A stretch of 64,000 nt of DNA from assembly GCA_035307385.1 (NCBI GenBank), contig DATGID010000037.1, positions 62,001-126,000 on the forward strand, read 5' to 3'. Positions 44,663 to 53,540 of the stretch are shown here, piece after piece. Positions within the stretch are counted from its first letter, which is position 1. Each line of letters opens with the position of its first letter. Origin of the DNA: DATBHW01 sp035307385. Lineage in GTDB: Bacteria > Chloroflexota > Ktedonobacteria > Ktedonobacterales > DATBGS01. The notes below the pieces were generated by a model that ran no database searches, was not told the DNA's origin, and was given only the letters and a program-made list of their open reading frames with translations. The position numbers and the translations under genes are program-made.

Positions 44663-45664
44663 TTAGTCGGTAAAATTCGCACAGGTCGGGTTGAGCAACG
44701 CCTGTGTCGCTGGATCATTGAAGTTTGCCTTCGTGACGAGCGTAACACCGGTGTCCTCGTTCTGAGCCTTCACCCCGTTGCGGAGTTGGTCCACCATCGC
44801 TTTGAGGCTGTCATAGCCCATCTTAAAGGGGTTCTGAACCACCAGAGCGTCAACCGTTCCATCCTGCAGGCCTGCGGTCAAGGGGTCTGACGCATCGAAC
44901 GAAATCAAGCGGACCTTCCCTCCCAGCGAGGCAGCCTTGAGGGCCTGCTCGGCGCCTTCACCACCTTGTTGGTTGGCAGCGTAGATGCCGTTGAGATCAG
45001 GATGCGCGCTCAGGATATTTTGGGTGATGCTTAACGCCTTGGCGGAATCACTGCCATCCGCTTGGTCGGCAACGATCTGAATGTTGGGATACTTGGCTTG
45101 CAATTCTTGCTTGAAGCCGTTCACCCGCTGGTCGTTGGTGGCAGAACCAGGAACGAATTCCAGGATCGCGATCTTGCCGGTTCCATTCAGCTCTGTCCCC
45201 AGCTGATCAGCCGCTTTGGCTGCCGCAGCTGTGTTACTGGTGGCAAAGAGCGGGATCGTTTGTGGGTCCGTTCCCGAATCAAAATTGAAGATCGGAATGT
45301 TCGCGCTCGCCGCCTGCTGATTGACCGAAGCAAGCGCTTTGGCGTCGGTGGCGGCGTAGAGAATGCCGTCAGGCTTCTGGCTGATATAGTTCTGGATGAG
45401 CGAAATCTGGTCCGAAACCTGGGTATCGGTTTGCACGCCATCCCAGACCACATTGACATTCGGCACCTTGGATGCGTAGCACTTGAGGCCATTTTCCACA
45501 ATGGTCCAATAGCTGCTGGCGAGCGATTTGGGAATACCAATGATTTTCAACGCTTTTGGCCCACTCGATGGGGTAGAGCCGCCACCACAAGCCGCAACTC
45601 CCAACATCAGGAAAACGGCCAGGATTGTAGCGAATGCGCGATAAGACCTTGTGTGTTTGAACAT
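44663..45664 (-). CDS. Sugar ABC transporter substrate-binding lipoprotein, RbsB type
   Basis: 333 residues of the periplasmic-binding-protein type 1 (ribose/galactose) class. A lipoprotein signal peptide ends at VAAC (Cys near residue 26). It is followed by IIGIPKSLASSYWTIVENGLKCYA, QPDGILYAATD-like KPDGILYAATDA, and IAILEFVPGSATNDQRVNGFKQELQAKYP. The gene lies 251 bases after the permease gene and completes an RbsA-C-B set. AGGTGAGGG precedes the ATG. Confidence 0.92.
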   Translation of the reverse strand: MFKHTRSYRAFATILAVFLMLGVAACGGGSTPSSGPKALKIIGIPKSLASSYWTIVENGLKCYASKVPNVNVVWDGVQTDTQVSDQISLIQNYISQKPDGILYAATDAKALASVNQQAASANIPIFNFDSGTDPQTIPLFATSNTAAAAKAADQLGTELNGTGKIAILEFVPGSATNDQRVNGFKQELQAKYPNIQIVADQADGSDSAKALSITQNILSAHPDLNGIYAANQQGGEGAEQALKAASLGGKVRLISFDASDPLTAGLQDGTVDALVVQNPFKMGYDSLKAMVDQLRNGVKAQNEDTGVTLVTKANFNDPATQALLNPTCANFTD

Positions 45665-45915
45665 GTTGCCCTCACCTTTTCAAAAGATGTTACCAACAAT
45701 CTTGCGGCCACCAGCGCGTACCAGGAGTGGTTCTCCCACTCACGATAGCAATGAGAATAGGTGCTGATGCATCACCTCCTTTTGAGAAAGAGCGCATGTG
45801 TTCCCTATGGGCAAAGGAAGAAAGTCTCAAATCTTCTGTTGAGAGCACCCCTTGCCCAGGCAAACCATTTAGGCCATGCCAACGGGTGAGATTGATGTGA
45901 TCGACGCAGCTTGCG

Positions 45916-46980
45916 TTAGGAAGAGAGCGAGGAAATTCGCCGCCGCCGGAATTGATCCCAAAGGACAGCCAGCCAAATGACGACGCCGATAATGACGTTT
46001 TGCCAGAAGGAGTTAATGTCGAGGAGCACCGAGCCGTCGCGGATCACCCCGATGAGAAACACCCCGATGAGGGTGCCAACAATGGTTCCCTGTCCACCGA
46101 AGAGGCTGGCCCCGCCAACCACCGTCGCGGCAATGACATCCAGTTCCAAGCCGATCCCAAAGTTGGGTTCGGCGATGCTCAGGCGTGAAACGGCGATCAC
46201 GCCCGCCAAACCAGTCAGCAGGCCCAGGATGACATAGACCAGCAACAAATATCTTTTGACGGGAATACCCGAGAGGCGCGCTGCTTCCTGATTGGAGCCA
46301 ATCGCGTAGGTATAGCGGCCCAGGCGGGTGTGGCTCAAGAGAAAATAGGCCAGAGCTGACAGCACCACCAGGATGATCAGCGCGACGGGGATACCAGACA
46401 GTTTTCCTAAGCCGATCACCCCAAAGTTCTGTGGCCCTAATTCGCTCTCTGGCCCGACCACGACGACCGCATTGGTGTAGACATCGGTGAGGCCGCGCAC
46501 GACGGTCATCATGCCAAGCGTGGTAATAAAAGGATTCAAGTTGGTAACGCTGATGAGCACGCCATTTACCAAACCAACAACTCCACCCGCGAGTACGGCA
46601 ATGAGCATAGCCTGCGGCCAGTGCCATCCATGCGCAACCAGTTCAACTCCCACCACGCCGGTCATCGCAGCAGTCGAGCCGACCGACAAATCGATGCCTG
46701 CGGTGATGATGACAAAGGTCATGCCAAGCGCGATGGTAGCCGTGACCGCATTTTGTTCGATGATATTGATTAAGTTATCCGTGGTCAGAAAGACCGGCGA
46801 GGCAAAGGAGAGAAAGATAAACACCACAATCAATGCGGCGGCGGCTGTCGCCTGCCCAATAAAGTCTCCCAGCCGTTCTCTCGCCCGCTGCACCACCATC
46901 CGCTGCCAGGCTTTCGGCTCTCCGTGAGGTGCCGCTTCGGCTCCGATCACCTCGTTTGTCGACTGGATGGCATCTTTCAT
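45916..46980 (-). CDS. Sugar ABC transporter permease, RbsC type
   Basis: 354 residues with about nine hydrophobic helices. It has the RbsC signatures LGMTFVIITAGIDLSVGSTAAM, TLGMMTVVRGLTDVYTNA, YAIGSNQEAARLSGIPVKRYL and ATVVGGASLFGGQGTIVGTLIGVFLIGVI. Its start overlaps the ATPase stop by 4 bases. Together with the RbsA- and RbsB-type proteins it forms a high-affinity monosaccharide importer. Confidence 0.95.
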   Translation of the reverse strand: MKDAIQSTNEVIGAEAAPHGEPKAWQRMVVQRARERLGDFIGQATAAAALIVVFIFLSFASPVFLTTDNLINIIEQNAVTATIALGMTFVIITAGIDLSVGSTAAMTGVVGVELVAHGWHWPQAMLIAVLAGGVVGLVNGVLISVTNLNPFITTLGMMTVVRGLTDVYTNAVVVVGPESELGPQNFGVIGLGKLSGIPVALIILVVLSALAYFLLSHTRLGRYTYAIGSNQEAARLSGIPVKRYLLLVYVILGLLTGLAGVIAVSRLSIAEPNFGIGLELDVIAATVVGGASLFGGQGTIVGTLIGVFLIGVIRDGSVLLDINSFWQNVIIGVVIWLAVLWDQFRRRRISSLSS

Positions 46981-48485
46981 AGCGTCTCTCCTTCACTGGC
47001 TCCCGTAGCCAGCGCCATAACGCGCTCCTCGGTGAACTCGCTGCGCTGAAGTTCGCCGGCGATGCGTCCTTCGCGCATGACGACCAGGCGGTCGCACATA
47101 TTCAACAGTTCTGGCAAGTACGAGGAAATCATCACGATTGCGCGCCCCTCACTCGCCAGGGAGCCGATGAGTTCAAATATCTCTGCCTTGGCATTCACAT
47201 CGATGCCACGCGAGGGTTCATCGAAAAAGAGCACACGTGCCTGGGTTTCCAGCCACCGCGCGACGATGACTTTTTGTTGGTTGCCGCCAGATAAGACCGT
47301 CACTTTTCGATGAAGCGATGGGGTGCGTATTTTGAGGCGGTCACGGGCGCGCACCGCAATGCGCTCTTCCTTGCCCAGATCAATCCATGAGGCAACGGTT
47401 GGTAAATTGGTCAAGGTGATATTCTGCGCAATATCTAAGGTCATCGCCAAACCATCTCTTTTTCGGTCCTCGGTCAGGTAGCCAATGCCAGCGGCTATGG
47501 CACTGGCAGGGGACTGGATAGAGAGGCGCTTTCCTTCCAGCCAGATACTTCCCGCGTCGATAGGGTCCGCCCCAAAGACAGCGCGCGCCAGCTCCGTTCG
47601 CCCCGACCCGACCAGCCCAGCAAAACCAAGAATTTCTCCGGCGCGGACTTCAAAGGAACACTGGTGAAGCACCCCACGTCGGGTGATTCCCTCAACGCGC
47701 AGCATCACCGGGCCAATCTTGGGTTCAGGTTTGGGATAGAGATTGTGGATGTCGCGCCCCACCATCAAACGGATGAGCTTCTGCTGATCAACCTCACTGC
47801 GCGGGAGTGTGGCAACGACTTTCCCATCGCGCATCACGGTCACGCGGTCAGCAATCTGGAAAATCTCATCCAGGCGGTGGGAGATGTAGAGAACGGCGAT
47901 ACCTTGATCCGTCAACCCACGAATGACAGCAAAGAGGTGGGCGATTTCCCTCTCTGTCAAGGTCGCTGTTGGTTCATCCATGATGACTAATTTCGCCTCA
48001 ACATCCAGCGCCTTGGCAATTTCGACCATCTGCTGTTCCGCAACCGACAGAGTTGAGACGAGGCGCTTTGGGTCGATGTGCAATCCCACCCGTTGGAGGA
48101 GTTGGCGCGCTTGCTCGACCTCAGCGCGGTGATTGATGGCCCCGAACCGGGTACTTTCGCGGCCAAGAACAATGTTCTGCGCTATGGTGAGATGCGGCGC
48201 CAGGGCAAATTCTTGATACACCATCGAAATGCCCAGCCGTTGGGCATGTTGCGGATTGACAAAGTGTACTTCCTGCCCGTTCAGCACTACCGTCCCAGAG
48301 GTGGGCCGCTCGACCTGGGAAAGCAACTTCATCAGCGTCGATTTGCCAGCGCCGTTCTCCCCAGCGACGACATGCACCTCGCCAGGAAAGATATCAAGCG
48401 AGACAGTATTGACCGCCAGCACACCTGGGAACTTTTTTGAAATGTTGACCAGTTGGATGAGGGGCGATTGCTGTGATAATGCCAT
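46977..48485 (-). CDS. Sugar ABC transporter ATPase, RbsA type (two ATP-binding domains)
   Basis: 502 residues with two fused ABC domains. Domain 1 has Walker A VAGENGAGKSTLMKLL, signature LSVAEQQMVEIAKAL and Walker B LVIMDEPTATLTEREI. Domain 2 has the degenerate Walker A GFAGLVGSGRTELARAVFG, signature LSGGNQQKVIVARWL and FFDEPSRGIDVNAKAEI. This asymmetric pair is normal for RbsA/MglA. First gene of the operon; a promoter lies at about 48634-48663. Confidence 0.95.
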   Translation of the reverse strand: MALSQQSPLIQLVNISKKFPGVLAVNTVSLDIFPGEVHVVAGENGAGKSTLMKLLSQVERPTSGTVVLNGQEVHFVNPQHAQRLGISMVYQEFALAPHLTIAQNIVLGRESTRFGAINHRAEVEQARQLLQRVGLHIDPKRLVSTLSVAEQQMVEIAKALDVEAKLVIMDEPTATLTEREIAHLFAVIRGLTDQGIAVLYISHRLDEIFQIADRVTVMRDGKVVATLPRSEVDQQKLIRLMVGRDIHNLYPKPEPKIGPVMLRVEGITRRGVLHQCSFEVRAGEILGFAGLVGSGRTELARAVFGADPIDAGSIWLEGKRLSIQSPASAIAAGIGYLTEDRKRDGLAMTLDIAQNITLTNLPTVASWIDLGKEERIAVRARDRLKIRTPSLHRKVTVLSGGNQQKVIVARWLETQARVLFFDEPSRGIDVNAKAEIFELIGSLASEGRAIVMISSYLPELLNMCDRLVVMREGRIAGELQRSEFTEERVMALATGASEGETL

Positions 48486-48964
48486 ATCTGCTCTCCTGTT
48501 GTCTGCTATGACGTTCCCGCTCGAAGCCTCGGTTGGCTACTTCGTTCCCTCGGGCAGAAGCGAGAAAGGAGATACGTTGCATGCAGAATGAAGGTATCGT
48601 GTCCTGAAGACTTCCTCCCCAGGAGTTGGGAGATATATAACATAATAAGTATCACTCTGTCAATAGAAATGAGTATGATTTTTAAAAAAATATCCATTTC
48701 AGAAATGTGTGGCGACACGGTCTTTTCTCTCCGTAAAATTCTGTCCCTGAAAACCCACCGTCTCTCCAAACGAGAATACATATGCTCTTGACGTCAGATA
48801 CTTCAGAAGAGAGGGGTTGAAAAATTCTGATAAGTATGCTAAAGTAAGCGATAACATCCTTCGCTCTTCTGATAAATGAGTATGCAATGACTCGAGATGA
48901 ATAATACTTCTAGGAAATACAAGCGGAGCAAGGTAGTACACACATCGGCTAGGGGGATATCTTC
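48486..48964. promoter_or_regulatory. AT-rich divergent control region of the second sugar cluster
   Basis: No gene. The region is markedly A+T-rich. The minus-strand promoter for the RbsACB operon has TTGACA (48658-48663) with TATATA (48634-48639) 18 bases away. The plus-strand promoter for the GntR gene has TTGAAA (48817-48822) and TAAAGT (48840-48845) preceded by TGC. ATAAGTAT occurs in the spacer of both promoters (48645-48652 and 48830-48837), and AAATGAGTATG occurs twice (48667-48677 and 48874-48884). Confidence 0.75.
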
Positions 48965-49708
48965 ATGGAAAAAGAAAAATCGCCGGGCTATCGTCCACAA
49001 TATGAGCGCATCGCTGAGTTGATTGCGGAGTATATTGCCGAGCAACACCTCAGCCCCGGTGATCGCTTGCCGACAGAGCAGGAATTTGCCGAACAGTTTG
49101 GGGTCAGTCGCACCATCGTACGCGATGCGATCAAAATGTTGACACCCTCCGGGTTAGTACGTCCCCGCAGAGGAAGTGGCATTTTTGTTGGTGAAGAAGA
49201 GCAGCAGCCACCACAAATTTCTCGCTTGCATCTGGCTTCCCCCACAGCGCCAGAGCGCATTGGCGATTTATTTGAGTTTCGCTCCATCCAGGAGATGCAT
49301 ACGGCCCGCCTTGCGGCACGACATGTCACGGTTGCGGAATTACGCACCATCGAACATTTTTTATCGATGAATCAAGAAGCGGCGAAATCAGAAGACCGAG
49401 AAACATTCCTCAGAAGCGACGATGAATTTCATCGCAGTATTGCCATTGCCTCACACAATGTCTTTTTTGTGGAATCAGTGACTTCCATTCTTCAACTCCA
49501 AAGATGGGCTATCAATATCTTAACGGGAGGCGCGCCAGGGTCATCCTTATTAGCGGTGGAGCAGCACACGAGGCTGTTCGAAGCGATACGGGATGGAAAA
49601 CCAGAGCAAGCTGCCGAGGCAGCTCGCGCCCATGTCGAATTTGTCTTTACCTCTTATCAACGAGAGGTCAGGCGTCGGCTGATGGGCGATGAGGATATTC
49701 TGTCTTGA
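48965..49708 (+). CDS. GntR-family (FCD) transcriptional regulator
   Basis: 247 residues: a winged helix (RIAELIAEYIAEQHLSPGDRLPTEQEFAEQFGVSRTIVRDAIKMLTPSGLVRPRRGSGIFV) and an FCD ligand domain. It is clearly related to the GntR protein at 39.3-40.0 kb: both share the pattern HTARLAARHVT/QTARLAAERVT and the C-terminal ANxxREVRRRLM/LLEVRRRMN ending. Divergent to the RbsACB operon and followed by the AKR, ADH, UxaE and SDR genes, it likely controls this cluster and itself. AGGGGG precedes the ATG. Confidence 0.92.
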   Translation: MEKEKSPGYRPQYERIAELIAEYIAEQHLSPGDRLPTEQEFAEQFGVSRTIVRDAIKMLTPSGLVRPRRGSGIFVGEEEQQPPQISRLHLASPTAPERIGDLFEFRSIQEMHTARLAARHVTVAELRTIEHFLSMNQEAAKSEDRETFLRSDDEFHRSIAIASHNVFFVESVTSILQLQRWAINILTGGAPGSSLLAVEQHTRLFEAIRDGKPEQAAEAARAHVEFVFTSYQREVRRRLMGDEDILS

Positions 49709-49816
49709 ACCACGCTTGCTTATAACATAAGGTACTCCTTCGTACTCACCCTCTCAAGCTCCTGGATAGCATCCGTGGAGTGGGGACTTTTTGTGTCCAA
49801 AAGGAGTGTGTATCTC

Positions 49817-50743
49817 ATGCCCGATCCACTATCGCTTCATCCACTAGGAGCCACCAAATTACAGATACCTTCCCTGTGTGTTGGCTGCGCCGCGCTTGGC
49901 GACATGCCAGGAACATTTGCATACTCGGTTGAGGAAGTGCAGGCCCTCACAACCATCCGTGCTATCTTTGTGGGTCCGATTCCCTTTGCCGACACGGCAG
50001 CCTCCTATGGTGACGGAGAAAGCGAGCGACGCATCGGTGTGGTGCTGCGGGAGCGCGGCGGGCTTCCCCCTGGATTTGTCCTGTCGACCAAAGCTGATCG
50101 TAATCTGCAAACAGGCGATTTCAGCGGCGACCAGATGAGCCGGAGTGTCGAGCGCAGCCTGAAGTTGCTCGGGGTTGATCGCCTGCAAATCTGTTACCTC
50201 CATGACCCAGAACATGTAGGTTTCGCGGCGGCTATGGCGCCGGGTGGCCCGGTAGAGGTGCTCCAGCGCTTCCATGAGACGGGAGTCATTCAGCATCTTG
50301 GGGTTGCCGGTGGCCCTATCGATCTGATGACTCGATTTGTCGAAACCGATCAGTTTACGGTGGCGATTTCCCATAACCGCTATACGCTGCTGAACCAGGA
50401 AGCTGACCCGTTTTGGGAGGTGTGTCAGCAGCATGAGGTAGCGGCAATCAACGGCGCCCCCTATGGTTCTGGAATCCTCGCCAAGGGAGCCAGCGCCTAT
50501 CCGAGATATATGTATGGTCAGGCATCTGATGCTTATCTCCAGCGAGCCTTTGCCCTCGAAGCGCTCTGTCAGCGCTATCAGGTGCCATTGGCAGCCGTAG
50601 CCTTGCAGTTCTCCTTGCGTGACCCGCGGATTGCTTCCACTATCGTTGGGATCACCAGGCCGGAGCGCATCCAGGAAACTGTGGGGCTGGCACAGCTGCC
50701 CATCCCGGAGGAGATATGGGGGGACATTGCAGCGCTTCCCTGA
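49817..50743 (+). CDS. Aldo-keto reductase, aldose/L-fucose 1-dehydrogenase-like
   Basis: 308 residues of the AKR fold. The catalytic tetrad is visible: Asp and Tyr in FADTAASYGDGESE, Lys in FVLSTKADR and His in ICYLHDPEH. The short N-terminus (LGATKLQIPSLCVGCAALG) and the overall pattern resemble D-threo-aldose 1-dehydrogenase (L-fucose dehydrogenase), which oxidises L-fucose-type sugars to lactones. AAGGAG lies about 10 bases before ATG 49817; a GTG at 49775 is an unsupported alternative. The neighbours are sugar-oxidation genes. Confidence 0.85.
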   Translation: MPDPLSLHPLGATKLQIPSLCVGCAALGDMPGTFAYSVEEVQALTTIRAIFVGPIPFADTAASYGDGESERRIGVVLRERGGLPPGFVLSTKADRNLQTGDFSGDQMSRSVERSLKLLGVDRLQICYLHDPEHVGFAAAMAPGGPVEVLQRFHETGVIQHLGVAGGPIDLMTRFVETDQFTVAISHNRYTLLNQEADPFWEVCQQHEVAAINGAPYGSGILAKGASAYPRYMYGQASDAYLQRAFALEALCQRYQVPLAAVALQFSLRDPRIASTIVGITRPERIQETVGLAQLPIPEEIWGDIAALP

Positions 50744-50857
50744 CAATGATGACTTTACCATTGGGATGCTCTCCATCACAAGAGCAGGCCGGATTATGAC
50801 AAGTGGGCAGCGAATTTCTTGTAAGTAATCCTGCGTGTACAAAGAAAGGACCACGAG

Positions 50858-51877
50858 ATGCGTGCGCTCAGCCTTGATGCTCCTGGGAAGCTACGAATGG
50901 TTGCTCTTGCTGATCCCTCGGAGCCTGGACCAGCAGAGGTACTCATCCGCGTCAGGCAGGTTGGCATCTGCGGAACTGACTACCACGCATTTCATGGCAA
51001 TCAGCCTTTTTTTACTTATCCCCGTGTTCTGGGGCACGAACTCAGCGTAGAAGTTGTGGAGGTTGGGAGCGAGGTCCAGCATCTTGTGAAGGGCGATCAG
51101 TGCGCCGTTCGTCCCTATCTCGCTTGCGGTTTTTGTCCAGCCTGTATGCGGGGTAAGCCGAATTGCTGCCTCTCTCTGCAAGTGTTTGGCGTGCATGTTG
51201 ACGGCGGCTTGCGTGAGTTTGCGGTGCTGCCCGCTGCCTATTTGCACCCTGCCAGGACGCTTACCTTTGAGCAGCTTGCCCTGGTCGAACCCCTGGCTAT
51301 CGGTGCCCATGCAGTTGCAAGGGCAGCGATTGCGGAAGATGAGCGCGTCCTTGTCGTCGGAGTAGGCCCGATTGGCCTGGCTGTCACACAATTCGCACTG
51401 TTGGCCGGAGCACAGGTGCTAGTGACAGACATCAACCAGCAGCGACTCGCCTTCTGCCAGGACCTTTGGCCTTCTGTCGGCTGTATTGATGGACGTGAGC
51501 CTCTCATCCAGACCCTGGAGAAATTCGTTGGAGATGATCTTCCTACGGTCGTCTTTGATGCGACGGGAAACGCCAAATCGATGCAAGCGAGCTTCACCTA
51601 TGTAGGGTTTGGAGGACGCGTGGTCTTTGTTGGATTATCCCAAAGCGATATTACCTTCTCTGACCCGCTTTTTCACAGCCGCGAAGTAACTCTACTCGCT
51701 AGCCGGAATGCCCTGGCCGCCGATTTCAACTCTATCATCGCTGCCCTTGAATCGGACATGTTCAGCCTTGCCCCCTGGATGACCCATCACGCCACCCTCG
51801 AAACAGCTGCGGATGCGTTTGCACAATGGAGCGCGGCGAATAGCCTCGTGATTAAAGGCCTGATCAGCATCGAATAG
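50858..51877 (+). CDS. Zinc-dependent medium-chain alcohol/polyol dehydrogenase
   Basis: 339 residues of the MDR superfamily. Catalytic zinc ligands are in VGICGTDYHAF and VLGHELSVEV, and the structural zinc site is CGFCPACMRGKPNC. The Rossmann motif is VLVVGVGPIGLAVTQFA. Close relatives oxidise sorbitol, galactitol or sugar acids such as L-galactonate and L-idonate. AGAAAGGACCACGAG precedes the ATG. It lies between AKR and UxaE genes in one plus-strand unit. Confidence 0.88.
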   Translation: MRALSLDAPGKLRMVALADPSEPGPAEVLIRVRQVGICGTDYHAFHGNQPFFTYPRVLGHELSVEVVEVGSEVQHLVKGDQCAVRPYLACGFCPACMRGKPNCCLSLQVFGVHVDGGLREFAVLPAAYLHPARTLTFEQLALVEPLAIGAHAVARAAIAEDERVLVVGVGPIGLAVTQFALLAGAQVLVTDINQQRLAFCQDLWPSVGCIDGREPLIQTLEKFVGDDLPTVVFDATGNAKSMQASFTYVGFGGRVVFVGLSQSDITFSDPLFHSREVTLLASRNALAADFNSIIAALESDMFSLAPWMTHHATLETAADAFAQWSAANSLVIKGLISIE

Positions 51878-51928
51878 TCACTTTATGCAGTTCAGGCATT
51901 CCCCGCGATGAGGGAAAGGAGACATACC

Positions 51929-53458
51929 ATGGAAACGCAGTTGAGCGACAGCATGCACCAGATGTTTACAGAGTTGCACATCTACCCTTCATCAGTCACC
52001 CAGCATAGGGAGTTGACCTATGCGCTCGGGGAGCCGAAGCTGGGAACGAGACGGCTGGTCATTCTTGCGCCCTCTGCATCCACGGCGTTAGAGCAGTTTA
52101 CAGGGGAGGCAAGCGTTGTCGGTGACGAAACGTTGCTGATTGGCCCGCTCGAACATCACAATGCCACAGCGCTGCGCAGCCAGCTTTCCTGGTTGAATCC
52201 GGTTACGCTGGGACTGCGAACGAGCGCCGGTTTGGGGGATCGCCTTGGGATCGCCACGCCAGGGCATCTGCGTGCGGTCCGAGAGGCAGGCGGGCATATC
52301 GCGCCGATTCCTGCCCAGCAATCCATCCGCGAGATGATCCGGACTGGGCGAAGCCCACAACAGGTCTTCGACGACGCCATGTGGGGCGTCTTTACCGAGG
52401 GCTGGCGTGCTGGCTTTGCCGCGGATGCTGATCACCTCAAGTCCACTGAAGATATTGACCGCTGTATGGCGGCTGGCTACACCTTCTATACCTTTGACCC
52501 TGGGGAGCATGTCGATCACACCGCAGATACAGCGCCGCGCGCTGTGCTGCAAGATAAGTTCGAAGCGCTCCCCTGGACCGCCCTGGAAGATTCCTCTTCG
52601 GAGCTGTTGGCGCGGTATCATGTTGCTCAGGATTTTGAGGGACACGTGCTCCAGTTCGATGGAGAAACCCTCATGCGGGCCAGCGTCAAGTATGGGCGCG
52701 CTCTTGCGCATGTGGCCCGGCTCTATCGCCATCTTGCGAGCGTTGCCACGGGGCATGCCTGGGAGGTGGAAATCTCCGTAGATGAGACGGAGACGCCCAC
52801 GACCCACGCCGAACACGTGTATTTCGTCACCGAGCTGCGCCGACTCGGGGTGCAGTGGGTAAGTCTCGCGCCGCGTTACGTTGGCCGCTTCGAGAAGGGG
52901 GTGGACTACATTGGTGATCTGGACGGATTCACCGCGGACTTCGCCCTCCACGCTGCCATTGCGCGCACCCTGGGTCCGTATAAGCTGAGCTTGCACTCGG
53001 GTTCGGATAAATTCAGCATCTACGAGATCGCGGCGCGAGAAACCCAGGGCCTGGTGCATCTGAAGACGGCGGGCACCAGCTACCTGGAAGCGTTACGGAC
53101 AGTCGCGCAGGTGCAGCCCGATCTCCTGCGCGACATCTATGCCTTCGCATTGGAGCGCTATGAAACCGATCGCGCTAGCTATCATGTCTCTGCCGAGCTG
53201 AAGCGTGCGCCCGTTGCTACAGGCCTGGCAGATAACGCCGTTCCCGCGCTGCTGGACCAGTTCGATGCACGCCAGGTCCTGCATGTCACCTTTGGCTCGG
53301 TCTTGACGGCGCAAGATGCCACTGGGAGCAGGTATTTCTATGGCCGGATGATGGAGGTCTTGAATGCCCATCCTGGAGCCTATGCGGTCAATCTCACAGC
53401 ACATTTCCTCCGCCACCTGCGCCCGTTCGCAGCCTACAGCAAAGAAGCAACGGAGTAG
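51929..53458 (+). CDS. UxaE-like tagaturonate epimerase family protein
   Basis: 509 residues. The protein resembles tagaturonate epimerase UxaE, which interconverts D-tagaturonate and D-fructuronate: GLGDRLGIATPGHLRAVREAGG, WRAGFAADADHLKSTEDID, and KLSLHSGSDKFSIYEIAARETQG. Histidines and acids in ADADHL and HSGSDK are candidate metal ligands. ATG 51929 follows AAAGGAG closely; an upstream in-frame start at 51908 is weaker. Identification rests on remembered motifs, not a search. Confidence 0.75.
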   Translation: METQLSDSMHQMFTELHIYPSSVTQHRELTYALGEPKLGTRRLVILAPSASTALEQFTGEASVVGDETLLIGPLEHHNATALRSQLSWLNPVTLGLRTSAGLGDRLGIATPGHLRAVREAGGHIAPIPAQQSIREMIRTGRSPQQVFDDAMWGVFTEGWRAGFAADADHLKSTEDIDRCMAAGYTFYTFDPGEHVDHTADTAPRAVLQDKFEALPWTALEDSSSELLARYHVAQDFEGHVLQFDGETLMRASVKYGRALAHVARLYRHLASVATGHAWEVEISVDETETPTTHAEHVYFVTELRRLGVQWVSLAPRYVGRFEKGVDYIGDLDGFTADFALHAAIARTLGPYKLSLHSGSDKFSIYEIAARETQGLVHLKTAGTSYLEALRTVAQVQPDLLRDIYAFALERYETDRASYHVSAELKRAPVATGLADNAVPALLDQFDARQVLHVTFGSVLTAQDATGSRYFYGRMMEVLNAHPGAYAVNLTAHFLRHLRPFAAYSKEATE

Positions 53459-53540
53459 ACGTTAAAAGGGGAGGCGTCGAAGATGTCTTTCCCTGCTTCT
53501 CGTGAGCGCTAGCATCGACGGACTGATTGGAGTGTCACGC

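Noticed and set aside
44321..44890. 189-codon plus-strand frame
   Set aside because: Its second half is antisense to the well-supported RbsB-type gene.
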